Shown in pieces: positions 8,206-17,134 of a stretch of DNA of 64,000 nt (position 1 is the first letter of the stretch; every line of letters starts with the position of its first letter). The notes under the pieces were generated by a model. It was given only the letters and a program-made list of their open reading frames with translations. It searched no databases and was not told the DNA's origin. The DNA lies in assembly GCF_006442545.2 (NCBI RefSeq), contig NZ_CP083952.1, positions 1,550,001-1,614,000 on the forward strand, read 5' to 3'. The stretch comes from Mesorhizobium sp. B2-1-8 (GTDB taxonomy: Bacteria; Pseudomonadota; Alphaproteobacteria; Rhizobiales; Rhizobiaceae). A program made the translations under genes and the position numbers.

Positions 8206-10104
8206 ATGGCGGGTCCGGGCGACAATACGCGCAACAAGTCGAAGACGGGGTCTGAAGCCGACAGCTTCAAGCGCGCCGTCACCGTCTGCATGCGCGCCAT
8301 CGCCGGCGACAAGGAGATGGAAGTCGGCTTCGCCAAGGACAGGCCGGCGCTGGCGGGCAGCCGCGCGCGGCTGCCCGAACTGCCCAAGAAGGCATCGAAG
8401 GCCGATATCGCGATCACCCGCGGGCTCGGCGATTCCATGGCGTTGAAGCGCGCCTGCCATGATGTTCGCATCCACAGCAAGCTGGCACCGGAAGGCAAGG
8501 CTGCCCGCGCCATCTACGATGCGGTCGAGCAGGCCCGCGTCGAGGCGATCGGCAGCCGCGCCATGCAGGGCGTCGCCGACAATATCGGCTCGATGCTGGA
8601 GGACAAATACGCCAAGGCTAATCTCGTCGACGTCAAGGACAAGGCCGACGCGCCGATCGAGGAGGCGCTCGCGCTGATGGTGCGCGAGAAGCTGACGGGC
8701 CGGCCGGTGCCGAAGAGCGGCGAGCGGCTGGTCGAACTCTGGCGGCCGTGGGTCGAGGAGAAGGCCAAGGCCGACCTCGACGGCCTGTCGGAGAAGCTCG
8801 AGGACCAGCAAGCCTTCGCCCGCGTCGTGCGCGAGATGCTCGCCTCCATGGAAATGGCCGAGGAACTCGGCGACGACCAGGAGACCGAAGACTCCGAGGA
8901 CAATGACGACAACCAGCCGCAAGGCGAGGAACAGAGCGAGGAGGGCGGCGAAGACGATTCCGGCTCCGAGCAGTCGCAGTCCGAGGACGCCGAGGCATCG
9001 GCGGACGACGAGCAATCGGCGGAGACGGAAGCCTCCGACGCGACGGCCGACGATCTGTCGGATGATGACGATGCCGATGCCGAGACGCCCGGCGAGGCGC
9101 GCCGCAACGAAAATCCCTTCACCAATCTGCCGAAGGAAATCGACTACAAGGTCTACACGTCGGCTTTCGACGAGACGGTCGGCGCCGAGGAGCTCTGCGA
9201 AGAGGAAGAGCTCGACCGGCTGCGCGCCTTCCTCGACAAGCAGCTCGCCAATCTGTCCGGCGTCGTCGGGCGGCTCGCCAACCGGCTGCAGAGGCGGCTG
9301 ATGGCGCAGCAGAACCGGTCCTGGGATTTCGACCTGGAAGAGGGCTATCTCGATCCGGCGCGGCTGGTGCGCGTGGTGATCGATCCGATGCAGCCGCTGT
9401 CGTTCAAGCAGGAGCGCGACACCAAATTCCGCGACACGGTGGTGACGCTGGTGCTCGACAATTCCGGCTCGATGCGCGGACGGCCGATCACGGTCGCCGC
9501 CACCTGCGCCGACATCCTGGCGCGCACGCTGGAGCGCTGCGGCGTCTCGGTCGAGATCCTCGGCTTCACCACGCGGGCGTGGAAGGGCGGACAGGCGCGC
9601 GAGAAGTGGCTGAAGGACGGCAAGCCGCCGAACCCGGGCCGGCTGAACGATCTGCGCCACATCATCTACAAGTCGGCCGACCACCCGTGGCGGCGGGCGC
9701 GGCGCAATCTCGGCCTGATGATGCGCGAAGGCCTGCTCAAGGAAAACATCGATGGCGAGGCGCTGCTGTGGGCGCACAACCGGCTGATCGCCCGGCCCGA
9801 ACAGCGCAAGATCCTGATGATGATCTCGGACGGCGCGCCTGTCGACGATTCGACGCTGTCGGTCAATCCGGGCAATTATCTCGAACGCCATCTGCGCGCC
9901 GTCATCGAACTGATCGAGACGCGTTCGCCGGTCGAGTTGCTGGCCATCGGTATCGGCCATGACGTGACCCGCTATTACAGACGGGCCGTCACCATCGTCG
10001 ACGCCGAGGAACTGGCCGGCGCCATGACCGAGCAACTGGCTTCGCTGTTTGCCGAGGAAAGCGCGAAGGATACGCGCCGCGGCGGCATGCGGCGCGCCGG
10101 ATGA
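8206..10104 (+). CDS. cobT: Cobaltochelatase subunit CobT (VWA domain)
   Basis: A 632-residue CobT, partner of CobS and CobN in aerobic cobalt chelation. The start ATG at 8206 lies 11 bases after the cobS stop and gives the expected length. The N-terminal helical domain is followed by a long, extremely acidic low-complexity linker (about residues 225-300, rich in Glu, Asp, Ser and Gln), and a C-terminal VWA domain with the MIDAS motif DNSGSM near residue 420 and SDGAPVDDS near 545. The pairing of an AAA+ ATPase with a VWA partner mirrors Mg-chelatase BchI/BchD. Its stop overlaps the next start in ATGA, suggesting translational coupling. Confidence 0.97.
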   Translation: MAGPGDNTRNKSKTGSEADSFKRAVTVCMRAIAGDKEMEVGFAKDRPALAGSRARLPELPKKASKADIAITRGLGDSMALKRACHDVRIHSKLAPEGKAARAIYDAVEQARVEAIGSRAMQGVADNIGSMLEDKYAKANLVDVKDKADAPIEEALALMVREKLTGRPVPKSGERLVELWRPWVEEKAKADLDGLSEKLEDQQAFARVVREMLASMEMAEELGDDQETEDSEDNDDNQPQGEEQSEEGGEDDSGSEQSQSEDAEASADDEQSAETEASDATADDLSDDDDADAETPGEARRNENPFTNLPKEIDYKVYTSAFDETVGAEELCEEEELDRLRAFLDKQLANLSGVVGRLANRLQRRLMAQQNRSWDFDLEEGYLDPARLVRVVIDPMQPLSFKQERDTKFRDTVVTLVLDNSGSMRGRPITVAATCADILARTLERCGVSVEILGFTTRAWKGGQAREKWLKDGKPPNPGRLNDLRHIIYKSADHPWRRARRNLGLMMREGLLKENIDGEALLWAHNRLIARPEQRKILMMISDGAPVDDSTLSVNPGNYLERHLRAVIELIETRSPVELLAIGIGHDVTRYYRRAVTIVDAEELAGAMTEQLASLFAEESAKDTRRGGMRRAG

Positions 10105-11120
10105 TCTTTTCGCGAGGCGGGTTTCGGCACGCGCTTTTCGCCGCCATCGCCTTGCTTGCCGGCATGGCTTCGGCGTCAGCCGGCCCGGCTGCAGTTGAGC
10201 CTGTCGCAGTCTCGGCCCGCCCGATCACCGAATTCCATATCGACCGTACCGACGAGCAGTTTGGCCAGCTCGAATTCGTGGGCGGGCTGGAAATGACTTC
10301 GCCATCACGCGATTTCGGCGCGCTGTCGGCCTTTCGATTTCTGAAAGCCGGCAGCGATTTCATCGGTGTGGCCGATACCGGTTACTGGTTCTTCGGTTCG
10401 GTGGCCCGAGACGCCGACAGGCGACCCGTCGGCATCCAGAATTTTCGCATGCAGCAAATGGTGGACCAGAGCGGCCAGCCGATCGACGAAAAATGGGAAG
10501 TCGACGCCGAGGGCCTCGCGGTCAAGGACGGCATCGCCACTGTCGGTTTCGAGCGCAACCACCGCGTCGTCCAGTTCAAGATCGACCCGGACAACATGAA
10601 AGCGCCGTTCAGGCAGCTGGATTTCCTGGTGCCGGCGCGGGAACTGCGGCAGAACCGCGGCTTCGAGACAGTCACCCATTCAAATGCCAACGGCCAGCAT
10701 CGAGGCGGCTTGGTCGTGGTCTCGGAGAAGAGCCTCGACAAATCAGGCAACATCTACGCCGCCATCATCGACGGGCCGCGCAAGGGCGTCTTCACCGTCA
10801 GGCGCAACGACGATTTCGACATTACCGATGGCGCCTTTCTGCCCGATGGCGATCTTTTGCTGCTGGAGCGCAGTTTCACCATGGCGGGCGGCCTCAGGAT
10901 GCGGCTGCGGCGCATCCATGGTGAAAGCGTCGAGAAGGGCGCCGTTGCCGACGGGCCGGTGCTGTTGCAAGCCGACATGGGCTACCAGATCGACAATATG
11001 GAAGGCCTCGACGTCTGGACCCGCGATGACGGCGCGCTGATGGTGTCGCTGATCTCCGACGACAACCACTCGATCCTGCAGCGCAATCTCTACCTGGAAT
11101 TCATACTGCACCAGGATTGA
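10101..11120 (+). CDS. Secreted esterase-like-activity-of-phytase family protein
   Basis: A 339-residue protein whose N-terminus has a signal peptide (basic start, hydrophobic [17 protein letters not shown], cleavage near residue 27), so it acts in the periplasm or outside. The rest matches the phytase-like esterase (beta-propeller-type) family: [42 protein letters not shown] and DNMEGLDVW segments. It overlaps cobT by 4 bases (ATGA), so it is translated with the cobalt chelatase genes, as in other rhizobia, though no link to B12 is known. Enzymatic activity is inferred from the family name only. Confidence 0.85.
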   Translation: MIFSRGGFRHALFAAIALLAGMASASAGPAAVEPVAVSARPITEFHIDRTDEQFGQLEFVGGLEMTSPSRDFGALSAFRFLKAGSDFIGVADTGYWFFGSVARDADRRPVGIQNFRMQQMVDQSGQPIDEKWEVDAEGLAVKDGIATVGFERNHRVVQFKIDPDNMKAPFRQLDFLVPARELRQNRGFETVTHSNANGQHRGGLVVVSEKSLDKSGNIYAAIIDGPRKGVFTVRRNDDFDITDGAFLPDGDLLLLERSFTMAGGLRMRLRRIHGESVEKGAVADGPVLLQADMGYQIDNMEGLDVWTRDDGALMVSLISDDNHSILQRNLYLEFILHQD

Positions 11121-11258
11121 GCGGCAGCTCCTGCGCGATGTGCATTGGCAATCTTGTCCATTGCGTCGGCCATTCCCAGCGTTGTCCCTGACAAGCCACT
11201 GAATCGGATCGGGGTTTTCGGCCATGAACCGCGTTTGCGGAAACACTTTAGTCGCGAC

Positions 11259-11287
11259 TTGACAATTGAAGGTGTGTGGGCAATACT
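11259..11287 (+). promoter_or_regulatory. Sigma-70 promoter giving a leaderless ArsR mRNA
   Basis: TTGACA (11259-11264) and AATACT (11282-11287) are separated by 17 bases, a near-consensus housekeeping promoter. The ArsR-family ATG starts at 11295, only 7 bases after the -10 element, so transcription should begin at or within two bases of the start codon. No ribosome binding site precedes that ATG. Confidence 0.7.
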
Positions 11288-11294
11288 CAAGTCC

Positions 11295-11663
11295 ATGCTT
11301 AACCATTCAGAGATCGACAGCATTCTTCGCGCTCTTGTCGAGCCCACCCGCCGGCAGATCCTGGAACGGTTGAGCAGCGGACCGGCCACCGTCAGCCAGT
11401 TGGCGGAGCCGTTCGGCATGACCTTCGCCGCCGTGCTGCAGCATCTCCAGGCGTTGGAGGCCTGCGGTCTGATCCGCAGCGAAAAGATCGGGCGGGTGCG
11501 CACCTGCCGGATCGAACCGGGCGGGCTCGCCCCGCTCGCCGACTGGATTGCCGAACGCCGCACCCTGGCGGAACGCCATCTCGACCGTCTTGGCCAGATT
11601 CTGGCCGAGACAGACCAATCCCCCAAGATAAGTCAGGATCAGGAAAAGGACGAACATCAATGA
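11295..11663 (+). CDS. ArsR-family winged-helix transcriptional regulator
   Basis: A 122-residue helix-turn-helix regulator. The fold is evident from ALVEPTRRQILERLSSGPATV, the recognition helix FGMTFAAVLQHLQALE, and the wing SEKIGRVRTCRIEP. The ATG at 11295 is chosen because the conserved ArsR N-terminus starts here; an in-frame start at 11145 would add 50 unrelated residues and would lie upstream of the promoter. No metal-binding CXCXXC is present, so it is not an arsenic sensor. It overlaps the SRPBCC gene by 4 bases; ArsR/SRPBCC pairs of this type are frequent and the regulator usually controls its own operon. Ligand unknown. Confidence 0.93.
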   Translation: MLNHSEIDSILRALVEPTRRQILERLSSGPATVSQLAEPFGMTFAAVLQHLQALEACGLIRSEKIGRVRTCRIEPGGLAPLADWIAERRTLAERHLDRLGQILAETDQSPKISQDQEKDEHQ

Positions 11664-12145
11664 ACCAGATCGCCCCCGTCAAGGACGAGCATTCCGTCAT
11701 CCACTCCACCTTCACCATCGAGCGGACCTACCCGCAATCGCCGTCACGTGTCTTCCATGCCTTCGCCGACAAGGCGACGGTGCGGCGCTGGCGCGTCGAA
11801 GGCGATGGTTTTGCCGTTGCCGAATTCAGCTTCGACTTTCGCGTCGGCGGCGGCGAGGTGTCTCGCTTCAGCTATGGCGGCGGTCCGGAGGTCAGGCTCG
11901 ACGCGCAATTCCAGGACATCGTTGCCGACCAGCGCATCGTGTTTTCCTACAGGATGGCGATCGGGCCGCAGCCCATGTCGGCATCGCTCACCACCGTGGA
12001 ACTGACGCCATCGGGCGATGGCACAAGGCTGACCTACACCGAGCAAGGCGCCTTCTTCGACGGTATCGATTCCGCCAAGGGACGGGAGGAGGGGACCCGC
12101 GGGCTGCTGGAGGCCCTTGCCGCCGAACTTCAGCGGTCAAACTAG
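11660..12145 (+). CDS. SRPBCC (AHSA1-like) domain protein
   Basis: A 161-residue START/Bet v1-fold protein of the Aha1 C-terminal-like group. The pattern FTIERTYPQSPSRVFHAFAD, DKATVRRW, FDFRVGGGEVSRF and YTEQGAFFDGIDS is typical. The fold binds hydrophobic ligands in a cavity. Its start overlaps the stop of the ArsR gene (ATGA), so the pair is translationally coupled and the SRPBCC protein is probably the target, or ligand-linked partner, of the repressor. No enzymatic role can be assigned. Confidence 0.9.
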   Translation: MNQIAPVKDEHSVIHSTFTIERTYPQSPSRVFHAFADKATVRRWRVEGDGFAVAEFSFDFRVGGGEVSRFSYGGGPEVRLDAQFQDIVADQRIVFSYRMAIGPQPMSASLTTVELTPSGDGTRLTYTEQGAFFDGIDSAKGREEGTRGLLEALAAELQRSN

Positions 12146-12166
12146 CCGCGGCCGCCGTGGCCAAGA

Positions 12167-12841
12167 TCATGAGGCTTTGGTGGCTATCCAGATGACATGG
12201 CGCGCGCCGCGCTTGCCGTTGGCGCGCGTGTTGACTTCCTCGACGGCGAAGCCTGCCTGTTTAAGCCGCCGCGTGAAGCCGGCATCGGGCCCCTGCGACC
12301 ACACCGCCAGCACACCCCCCGGCTTGAGGGCGGTACGCGCGGCGGAGAGGCCAGCCGCGCTGTAGAGGGCGTCATTGCCCTTGTGGACAATGCCTTCGGG
12401 GCCGTTGTCGACGTCGAGCAGGATCGCGTCCCAGGCTGTGGGCTCGGACCGTATCAACTGGCCGACATCGGTTTCGCGGATGGTGACGCGGGAATCATCG
12501 AGCGAGCCGGCGAAAATCGCGGCCATCGGGCTGCGCGCCCAGGCGACGACGGCCGGCACCAGTTCCGCGACAATGATTTCGGCATTGTTGCCCAGTTCGG
12601 CGAGAGCAGCGCGCAGCGTAAAACCCATACCAAGCCCGCCGATCAGGATTCTCGGCCGAAGATGGCCCGCAATCCTTTGACAGGACAGTTTCGCCAGCGC
12701 TTCCTCGGAGCCGCTCAGCCGGCTGTTCATCAGCTCGTTGGTGCCGAGCATGATCGAGAATTCGGAACCGCGCCGTTTCAGCCGCAATTCCTGCCGGCCG
12801 TCGGGCGTTTTTGCGGAGTCCAGCTGGATCCAGGGAATCAC
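12167..12841 (-). CDS. Spermidine synthase-like SAM-fold protein
   Basis: A 224-residue Rossmann-fold protein related to polyamine synthases. The nucleotide-binding loop is ILIGGLGMGFTLRAAL (about residues 65-80), followed by an acidic strand end IIVAELVPAVVAWA, and LLDVDNGPEGIVHKGNDALYS near 140. It is shorter than true spermidine synthase (about 285 residues) and lacks the N-terminal beta domain, so polyamine synthesis is not certain. It starts 3 bases after the stop of the leftward queuosine transporter gene and is probably co-transcribed with it. Convergent with the SRPBCC gene. Confidence 0.82.
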   Translation of the reverse strand: MIPWIQLDSAKTPDGRQELRLKRRGSEFSIMLGTNELMNSRLSGSEEALAKLSCQRIAGHLRPRILIGGLGMGFTLRAALAELGNNAEIIVAELVPAVVAWARSPMAAIFAGSLDDSRVTIRETDVGQLIRSEPTAWDAILLDVDNGPEGIVHKGNDALYSAAGLSAARTALKPGGVLAVWSQGPDAGFTRRLKQAGFAVEEVNTRANGKRGARHVIWIATKAS

Positions 12842-12844
12842 GGC

Positions 12845-13528
12845 CTAGACCGCGGCAATGGCCGGCTGGCTCCAGCGGGCGGCGAGCAGCCGGTAGGGGA
12901 TCAGTGCCACGACAGCGATGATCAGTTTCACGCTGAGGTCGCCAAGCGCCCAGGACACCCAGCGCATGCCATCGACATGAAACACGCCCATCAATGGGGC
13001 GCTCTCGAGTGCAAAACCGTCGCTTGGACCGACAAATGCAAAGGCGGCCGAAAAAGCGACACCGAAGAACACGACGGTGTCGAACACCGATCCGACCAGT
13101 GTGCCGACGATCGGCGCCCGCCACCAGCTCTGCCGGCGCAGCCGGTTGAACACGGTGACGTCGAGCAACTGCGCGGTCAGGAAAGCAGCGCCCGAAGCGG
13201 CCGCGATGCGCACCAGCCGGTCGGCTGATGTCTCGAATTCGATGAAGCCATGGCGGAACAGGAAGGGCGGAACGAGGATGGAGCAGACCACCGCCGTCAT
13301 GAAGCCGACAAAGACAATCCGGCGCGCGACCGCAGGTCCGTAGCGGCGGTTGGCGAGGTCCGTGACCAGGAAGGAAAAGGGATAGGTGAAGGCGCCCCAG
13401 GTCAAAACGTCGGCAAGCGACAGGCCGCCGATCTGGCCCTGCATGGGGAACTGCACGAGGATGTTCGAAGCCACGACGACAAGCGCCATGGCGGCCACAA
13501 AGGGCAAATATCGCGAAAAAGAAGACAT
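12845..13528 (-). CDS. Queuosine precursor transporter, YhhQ/VUT family
   Basis: A 227-residue polytopic membrane protein of the YhhQ family (COG1738), which imports 7-cyano-7-deazaguanine (preQ0) or related queuosine precursors across the inner membrane. About six hydrophobic segments are seen, and the loop YPFSFLVTDLANRRYGP is characteristic. The start at 13528 (MSSFSRYLPF) is preferred over the in-frame ATG at 13609 because AGGA precedes it by 8 bases and the extra 27 residues are polar and unconserved-looking. It lies downstream of rpmB on the same strand. No preQ1 riboswitch is recognisable upstream. Confidence 0.9.
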   Translation of the reverse strand: MSSFSRYLPFVAAMALVVVASNILVQFPMQGQIGGLSLADVLTWGAFTYPFSFLVTDLANRRYGPAVARRIVFVGFMTAVVCSILVPPFLFRHGFIEFETSADRLVRIAAASGAAFLTAQLLDVTVFNRLRRQSWWRAPIVGTLVGSVFDTVVFFGVAFSAAFAFVGPSDGFALESAPLMGVFHVDGMRWVSWALGDLSVKLIIAVVALIPYRLLAARWSQPAIAAV

Positions 13529-13642
13529 TTTTTTATCCTGGGTAATGGAACCAGCGGAGAGTTTTGCCGAAACCGGATCACGCTCGCTTTGTTCGAGCAT
13601 CGAATCCATGGCCGCTTCGCGATCTCGATCCGATGCTCAGTG

Positions 13643-13681
13643 GGCCAACAAGAGGTTGGCCAGGGCGGTTGTCCCCCGCCC
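13643..13681 (-). terminator. Two tandem hairpins after rpmB, possible terminator
   Basis: Just 3' of rpmB on the minus strand lie two perfect stems: 13663-13668 with 13676-13681 (6 bp, GC only) and 13643-13649 with 13655-13661 (7 bp, 5-base loop). There is no T tract, so termination would be partial or Rho-assisted. They may instead attenuate read-through into the transporter gene. Confidence 0.35.
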
Positions 13682-13691
13682 GAAAGACGAA

Positions 13692-13988
13692 TTAAGCCGC
13701 AGCCTGTTCGGCGGTCTTCTTGGCGATCTGCTTCTTCAAGAGACGCGCGCGCAGCGACAGCTCCTTGACGTCGGCCTTGGCCAGGAAAGCATCGAGGCCG
13801 CCGCGATGTTCGACCGAACGCAGCGCGTTGGCAGAAATGCGCAGGCGCACATTCTGGTTCAGCGCTTCCGAAATCAGCGTCACATTGACGAGGTTCGGCA
13901 GGAAGCGACGCTTGGTCTTGTTGTTGGCGTGGCTCACATTGTTGCCGGTCTGTACTGCCTTGGCAGTGAGTTCGCAGGTGCGGGACAT
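13692..13988 (-). CDS. rpmB: 50S ribosomal protein L28
   Basis: Ribosomal protein L28, 98 residues from the ATG at 13988, preceded by AAGG. The conserved core is [18 protein letters not shown] (residues about 17-34), with [17 protein letters not shown] later. The alphaproteobacterial form has a longer C-terminal tail rich in Ala and Lys, as here. There is no CXXC zinc motif, so it is the zinc-independent type. An upstream in-frame ATG at 14147 would add 53 residues not found in L28 and is rejected. Confidence 0.98.
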   Translation of the reverse strand: MSRTCELTAKAVQTGNNVSHANNKTKRRFLPNLVNVTLISEALNQNVRLRISANALRSVEHRGGLDAFLAKADVKELSLRARLLKKQIAKKTAEQAAA

Positions 13989-14247
13989 GGTTCTAACCTT
14001 CAGTTCTCTCGTGACCTGCCAAACCTTTGTGCCCACGCCGGGTGGCGCGCGGTTCTGATCAGGCGGCCTTATGGAAAAAGTTGGCGTTCCATAGTTGCAT
14101 TTCACCGGGGCGTCAAGCTCCGGCTTCCCTAAGGAAGCGCCCGGCATTTCATATTAAGGCCGGATTTCCTCCTATAAGCGGTCTCATAGGGACATGCCAG
14201 ACCGGAGTCGCCCGCCTCCGGCCGAAAATCAAGGATCCGATCCCGCC

Positions 14248-15036
14248 ATGCCTCGTTCGTCTCACGCGCTGGTTGCCGCGCTTGCCATCGCCTTGCCGTC
14301 CGCCGCGTCCGCTGCTTCGCCGCAGTCGTTCAAGGGCGAATACACAGTTTCGTTCCTTGGCTTCTCGATCGCAAGATCGACTTTCTCCAGCAACTATCAG
14401 AACGGGGTTTATGCGATCAATGGCACCGTCTCAGCAGCGGGTCTGGCCAAGCTGTTCGACGATACGCGTGGCACGATCTCGTCCAAGGGTACGATCTCCG
14501 GGCAGAAAATGGTGCCGCAGGCGTTCCGCGCCGATTACACTTCCGGCAAGAAAGCGTCCGCGATCGACATCCGCTTTACCGATGGCAACGTGATCTCGAC
14601 GCAGGTCATCCCCGCTCCGGGCAAGCGCGATCCCAAGGCCTGGGTGCCGGTCGGCGCCGGCGACCTGGCATCAGTGCTTGATCCGATGGCCGCCACCGTC
14701 ATTCATGCCGACAGCCTAGACCAGGTCTGCGGCCGCAAGGTCAAGTTCTACGATGGCGAGATGCGTGCCGATCTGACACTGACCTATGCCTCGAAAGGCA
14801 CGATCTCGGTGCCGGGCTACAAGGGCGACACCGTCACCTGCCAGATGGGTTTCGAGCCGGTGGCCGGCTATCGCAAGGGCCGCAAGGCACTCAACTATCT
14901 CAAGAACAAAAGCCGCATGATGGTGACGTTTGCACCGCTTGGCCAAACCGGCGTATATGCGCCGATCCACGCCACGGTTGGAACGCAGATCGGCACCTTG
15001 ACCATCAGCGCCGGGCGTTTCGAAGCGGTACAATAA
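14248..15036 (+). CDS. DUF3108 domain protein, periplasmic
   Basis: A 262-residue secreted protein with a clear signal peptide (MPRSSHALVAALAIALPSAA, cleavage after ASA near residue 24). The remainder matches DUF3108: SFKGEYTVSFLGFSIARS, repeated beta-strand segments, a cysteine pair around VCGRKVKFYDG and VTCQMGFEPVAGY, and a C-terminal GTLTISAGRFE. The start at 14248 gives a canonical signal peptide; the ATG at 14194 would put 18 polar residues ahead of it. The family is periplasmic and of unknown function. It is divergent from rpmB, a pairing seen in other rhizobia. Confidence 0.88.
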   Translation: MPRSSHALVAALAIALPSAASAASPQSFKGEYTVSFLGFSIARSTFSSNYQNGVYAINGTVSAAGLAKLFDDTRGTISSKGTISGQKMVPQAFRADYTSGKKASAIDIRFTDGNVISTQVIPAPGKRDPKAWVPVGAGDLASVLDPMAATVIHADSLDQVCGRKVKFYDGEMRADLTLTYASKGTISVPGYKGDTVTCQMGFEPVAGYRKGRKALNYLKNKSRMMVTFAPLGQTGVYAPIHATVGTQIGTLTISAGRFEAVQ

Positions 15037-15080
15037 GGCACGCCACCGGGGACAGAATGGGGCGCGCCACTGGAGGCGGA

Positions 15081-16016
15081 ATGGCGCGCGCGACACTGAT
15101 CGGCTTTTCGGCGGTCGCCATGTGGGCGTTGCTGGCGTTGCTGACGGATGCGTCCGGCAAGGTGCCGCCATTCCTGTTGTCGGCGATCACTTTCTCGATC
15201 GGCACGGGCGTAGGGCTTGTCGCACGACTGTTCATGCCGGTCACCGATAGGAGCCAGAAGATCCCGCCGCAGGTCTGGGTAGTCGGCATTGCCGGCCTGT
15301 TCGGATACCACTTCTTCTACTTTACCGCGCTGCGCAGCGCGCCGGCGGTGGAGGCGAGCCTGATCGCTTATCTCTGGCCGCTGCTGATCGTGCTGGGCTC
15401 GGCGCTGATGCCGGGCGAAAAACTGGCGTGGAACCATGTCGTCGGCGCCCTGCTCGGCCTTGCCGGCACCGTGCTGATCGTCACCAAGGGCGGCGGCCTG
15501 GCCTTCGACACCCGCTATACCTTCGGCTACGCCATGGCCGCCGTCTGCGCCCTGCTATGGTCATCCTATTCGCTGCTGTCGCGACGTTTCCCGTCGGTGC
15601 CGACCAGCATCGTCACCTGGTTCTGCGCGGCAACCGCCGTGCTGTCGCTCGCCTGCCACCTGGCACTCGAGGAAACAGTGCTGCCTGACGGCGCCGGCCA
15701 GTGGCTGGCCGTGCTCGGGCTCGGCCTGATGCCGGTGGGCGCGGCCTTCTACGCCTGGGATATCGGCGTCAAGCGCGGCAACATCCAGGTGCTGGGTGCC
15801 GCAAGCTACGCGGCACCGCTTTTGTCGACACTGGTGCTGATCTCGGCCGGCGTCGCCGAGCCTTCGTTGCGCATTCTAGCCGCCTGCGTGCTCATCACTG
15901 GCGGCGCGGCGCTGGCGGCAAAGTCGCTGTTCCTGCGCAAGCCGGCGGCATCCGAAAGCGGAGCCAGGGCATCCGAAGGCGGAGCCCGGGCATCCGAAGG
16001 CGGAGCCCGGGCATGA
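15081..16016 (+). CDS. EamA/DMT family transporter with minisatellite C-terminus
   Basis: A 311-residue drug/metabolite transporter with about ten membrane helices in two EamA halves; the second half follows near YTFGYAMAAVCALLWSSYS. The start at 15081 (MARATLIGF) is preferred because GGAGG precedes it; an ATG at 15057 adds eight residues. The extreme C-terminus after FLRKPA is a hydrophilic tail made of a 7-residue unit, ASEGGAR, repeated three times and encoded by a 21-bp tandem repeat (15948-16010). The stop overlaps the next start as ATGA. Substrate unknown; exporters of this family handle amino acids and other metabolites. Confidence 0.88.
   Translation: MARATLIGFSAVAMWALLALLTDASGKVPPFLLSAITFSIGTGVGLVARLFMPVTDRSQKIPPQVWVVGIAGLFGYHFFYFTALRSAPAVEASLIAYLWPLLIVLGSALMPGEKLAWNHVVGALLGLAGTVLIVTKGGGLAFDTRYTFGYAMAAVCALLWSSYSLLSRRFPSVPTSIVTWFCAATAVLSLACHLALEETVLPDGAGQWLAVLGLGLMPVGAAFYAWDIGVKRGNIQVLGAASYAAPLLSTLVLISAGVAEPSLRILAACVLITGGAALAAKSLFLRKPAASESGARASEGGARASEGGARA
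15948..16010 (+). repeat. 21-bp tandem repeat, three copies
   Basis: Three in-frame copies (15948-15968, 15969-15989, 15990-16010) of a unit beginning GCATCCGAAGGCGGAG. Copies two and three are identical; copy one differs at two bases. The last unit also supplies GGAG seven bases before the next gene's ATG. Confidence 0.95.
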
Positions 16017-16687
16017 CGATGCCCTTTGCCGGCGGCATCGACGCCAACGCCAATGCAACGCTGATCTTTTCGCTGGTGGCGGCGGTGATCTATGCCTTCA
16101 CGCTTGGCATGCCGCCGACGCTGGCCCGCTCGGCGGCAAAGACACTCGCCGTGGCCATGCTTGCCGTGCTGGCCGCAAAGCAGGGCGGCCCGCCGTTGCT
16201 GGTCGCCGCCGTTGGATTGAGCGCGGTTGGTGACGCCTTCCTGTCGCGCGACGGGGAAAAGGCATTTCTCGGCGGGCTGGCGAGCTTTCTCGTCGCCCAC
16301 ACCGTCTATGTCGTGCTGTTCCTGCGCAGCGGCGGCGGATTGGAGTTGCTTGCCGCCGAATCCTGGCGCGGCGCGATTGCACTGGCCATGGCGGCGTTCG
16401 CGATTGTCATGCTGGCGGCGCTCTGGCGTCGTGTCGGTCCCGGCCTGCGTATTCCGATTGCCGTCTATGTCCTTGCGATCCTGGCGATGGGCATGTCGGC
16501 GCTGACGATAGACAGTACCTGGGTGATCGGCGGCGCCGTGCTGTTCATGGCATCGGACGGGCTGCTCGCCTCGGAGAAATTTTTAGTGCCGGCCATCTCG
16601 CCGCATCGCGCCTGGATGCGCCTTGCCGTCTGGGTGTTGTACTACGCCGCCCAATTGGCAATTACCCTGGGTTTCTTGCTGGGTTAA
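16013..16687 (+). CDS. Lysoplasmalogenase (YhhN/TMEM86 family)
   Basis: A 224-residue integral membrane protein with about eight hydrophobic helices. It matches the YhhN/TMEM86 family by the motifs LAVAMLAVLAAKQGGPPLL, GDAFLSRDGEKAFLGGLASFLVAH and the C-terminal FMASDGLLASEKFL. TMEM86B hydrolyses the vinyl ether bond of lysoplasmalogens; bacterial substrates are not established. The ATG at 16013 lies in the ATGA overlap with the EamA stop, and its ribosome binding site GGAG sits in the last minisatellite unit. The 3' end overlaps the convergent cupin gene by four bases (TTAA). Confidence 0.85.
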   Translation: MTMPFAGGIDANANATLIFSLVAAVIYAFTLGMPPTLARSAAKTLAVAMLAVLAAKQGGPPLLVAAVGLSAVGDAFLSRDGEKAFLGGLASFLVAHTVYVVLFLRSGGGLELLAAESWRGAIALAMAAFAIVMLAALWRRVGPGLRIPIAVYVLAILAMGMSALTIDSTWVIGGAVLFMASDGLLASEKFLVPAISPHRAWMRLAVWVLYYAAQLAITLGFLLG

Positions 16688-17112
16688 AGCGGCTTCGGCT
16701 GCCAGCCCGGCCCGGCCAATTCGAAGGCGGCGAAATCGAAACCCGGCGCGACCGTGCAGCCGACCAGCGTCCACTCGCCCAGGCTGCGCGCCGATTGCCA
16801 CCAGCCTGCCGGCACGACGATTTGCGGCCGTTCGCCCGCCGCGAGGTCGATGCCGAGAACCTGCTCTATAATGGCGCCGCCTTCATCGGACATAGACAGC
16901 GCCAGCGGGGCACCCGCATGGAAATGCCAAACCTCGGCGGCATCCTTGACCCGATGCCAGGCCGAAAGCTGGTGCTGTTCCAGCAGGAAATAGATTGCGG
17001 TCGAATGGCCGCGCGCACCGCCGGCTTCGTCGCGAAAGGTTTCCGCGTACCAGCCGCCTTCCGGGTGCGGCTTCAGTGCGAGCGTTGCGATGATTTCCGC
17101 GGAACTGGTCAT
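16684..17112 (-). CDS. Cupin domain protein, DUF985 family
   Basis: A 142-residue cupin of the DUF985 (YML079-like) family. The conserved opening LKPHPEGGWYAETFR (residues about 12-26), AIYFLLEQHQLSAWHRVKDAAEVWHFHAGAPL with its metal-ligand-like histidines, and VPAGWWQSA mark it. The ATG at 17112 gives the family start; an in-frame ATG at 17181 overlaps the gloB end. It is 22 bases downstream of gloB on the same strand. The biochemical role is unknown; a sugar- or metabolite-binding epimerase-like function has been suggested for the family. Confidence 0.9.
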   Translation of the reverse strand: MTSSAEIIATLALKPHPEGGWYAETFRDEAGGARGHSTAIYFLLEQHQLSAWHRVKDAAEVWHFHAGAPLALSMSDEGGAIIEQVLGIDLAAGERPQIVVPAGWWQSARSLGEWTLVGCTVAPGFDFAAFELAGPGWQPKPL

Positions 17113-17134
17113 CGGCAGAAAGCTCGCATGTTGC

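Noticed and set aside
8191..10035. 614-codon open frame antisense to cobT
   Set aside because: The sense strand encodes an intact CobT with VWA motifs; the antisense product is repetitive and unlike known proteins.
13529..13691. preQ1 riboswitch before the queuosine precursor transporter
   Set aside because: The gap lacks the conserved aptamer features; only two plain hairpins are seen next to the rpmB end.
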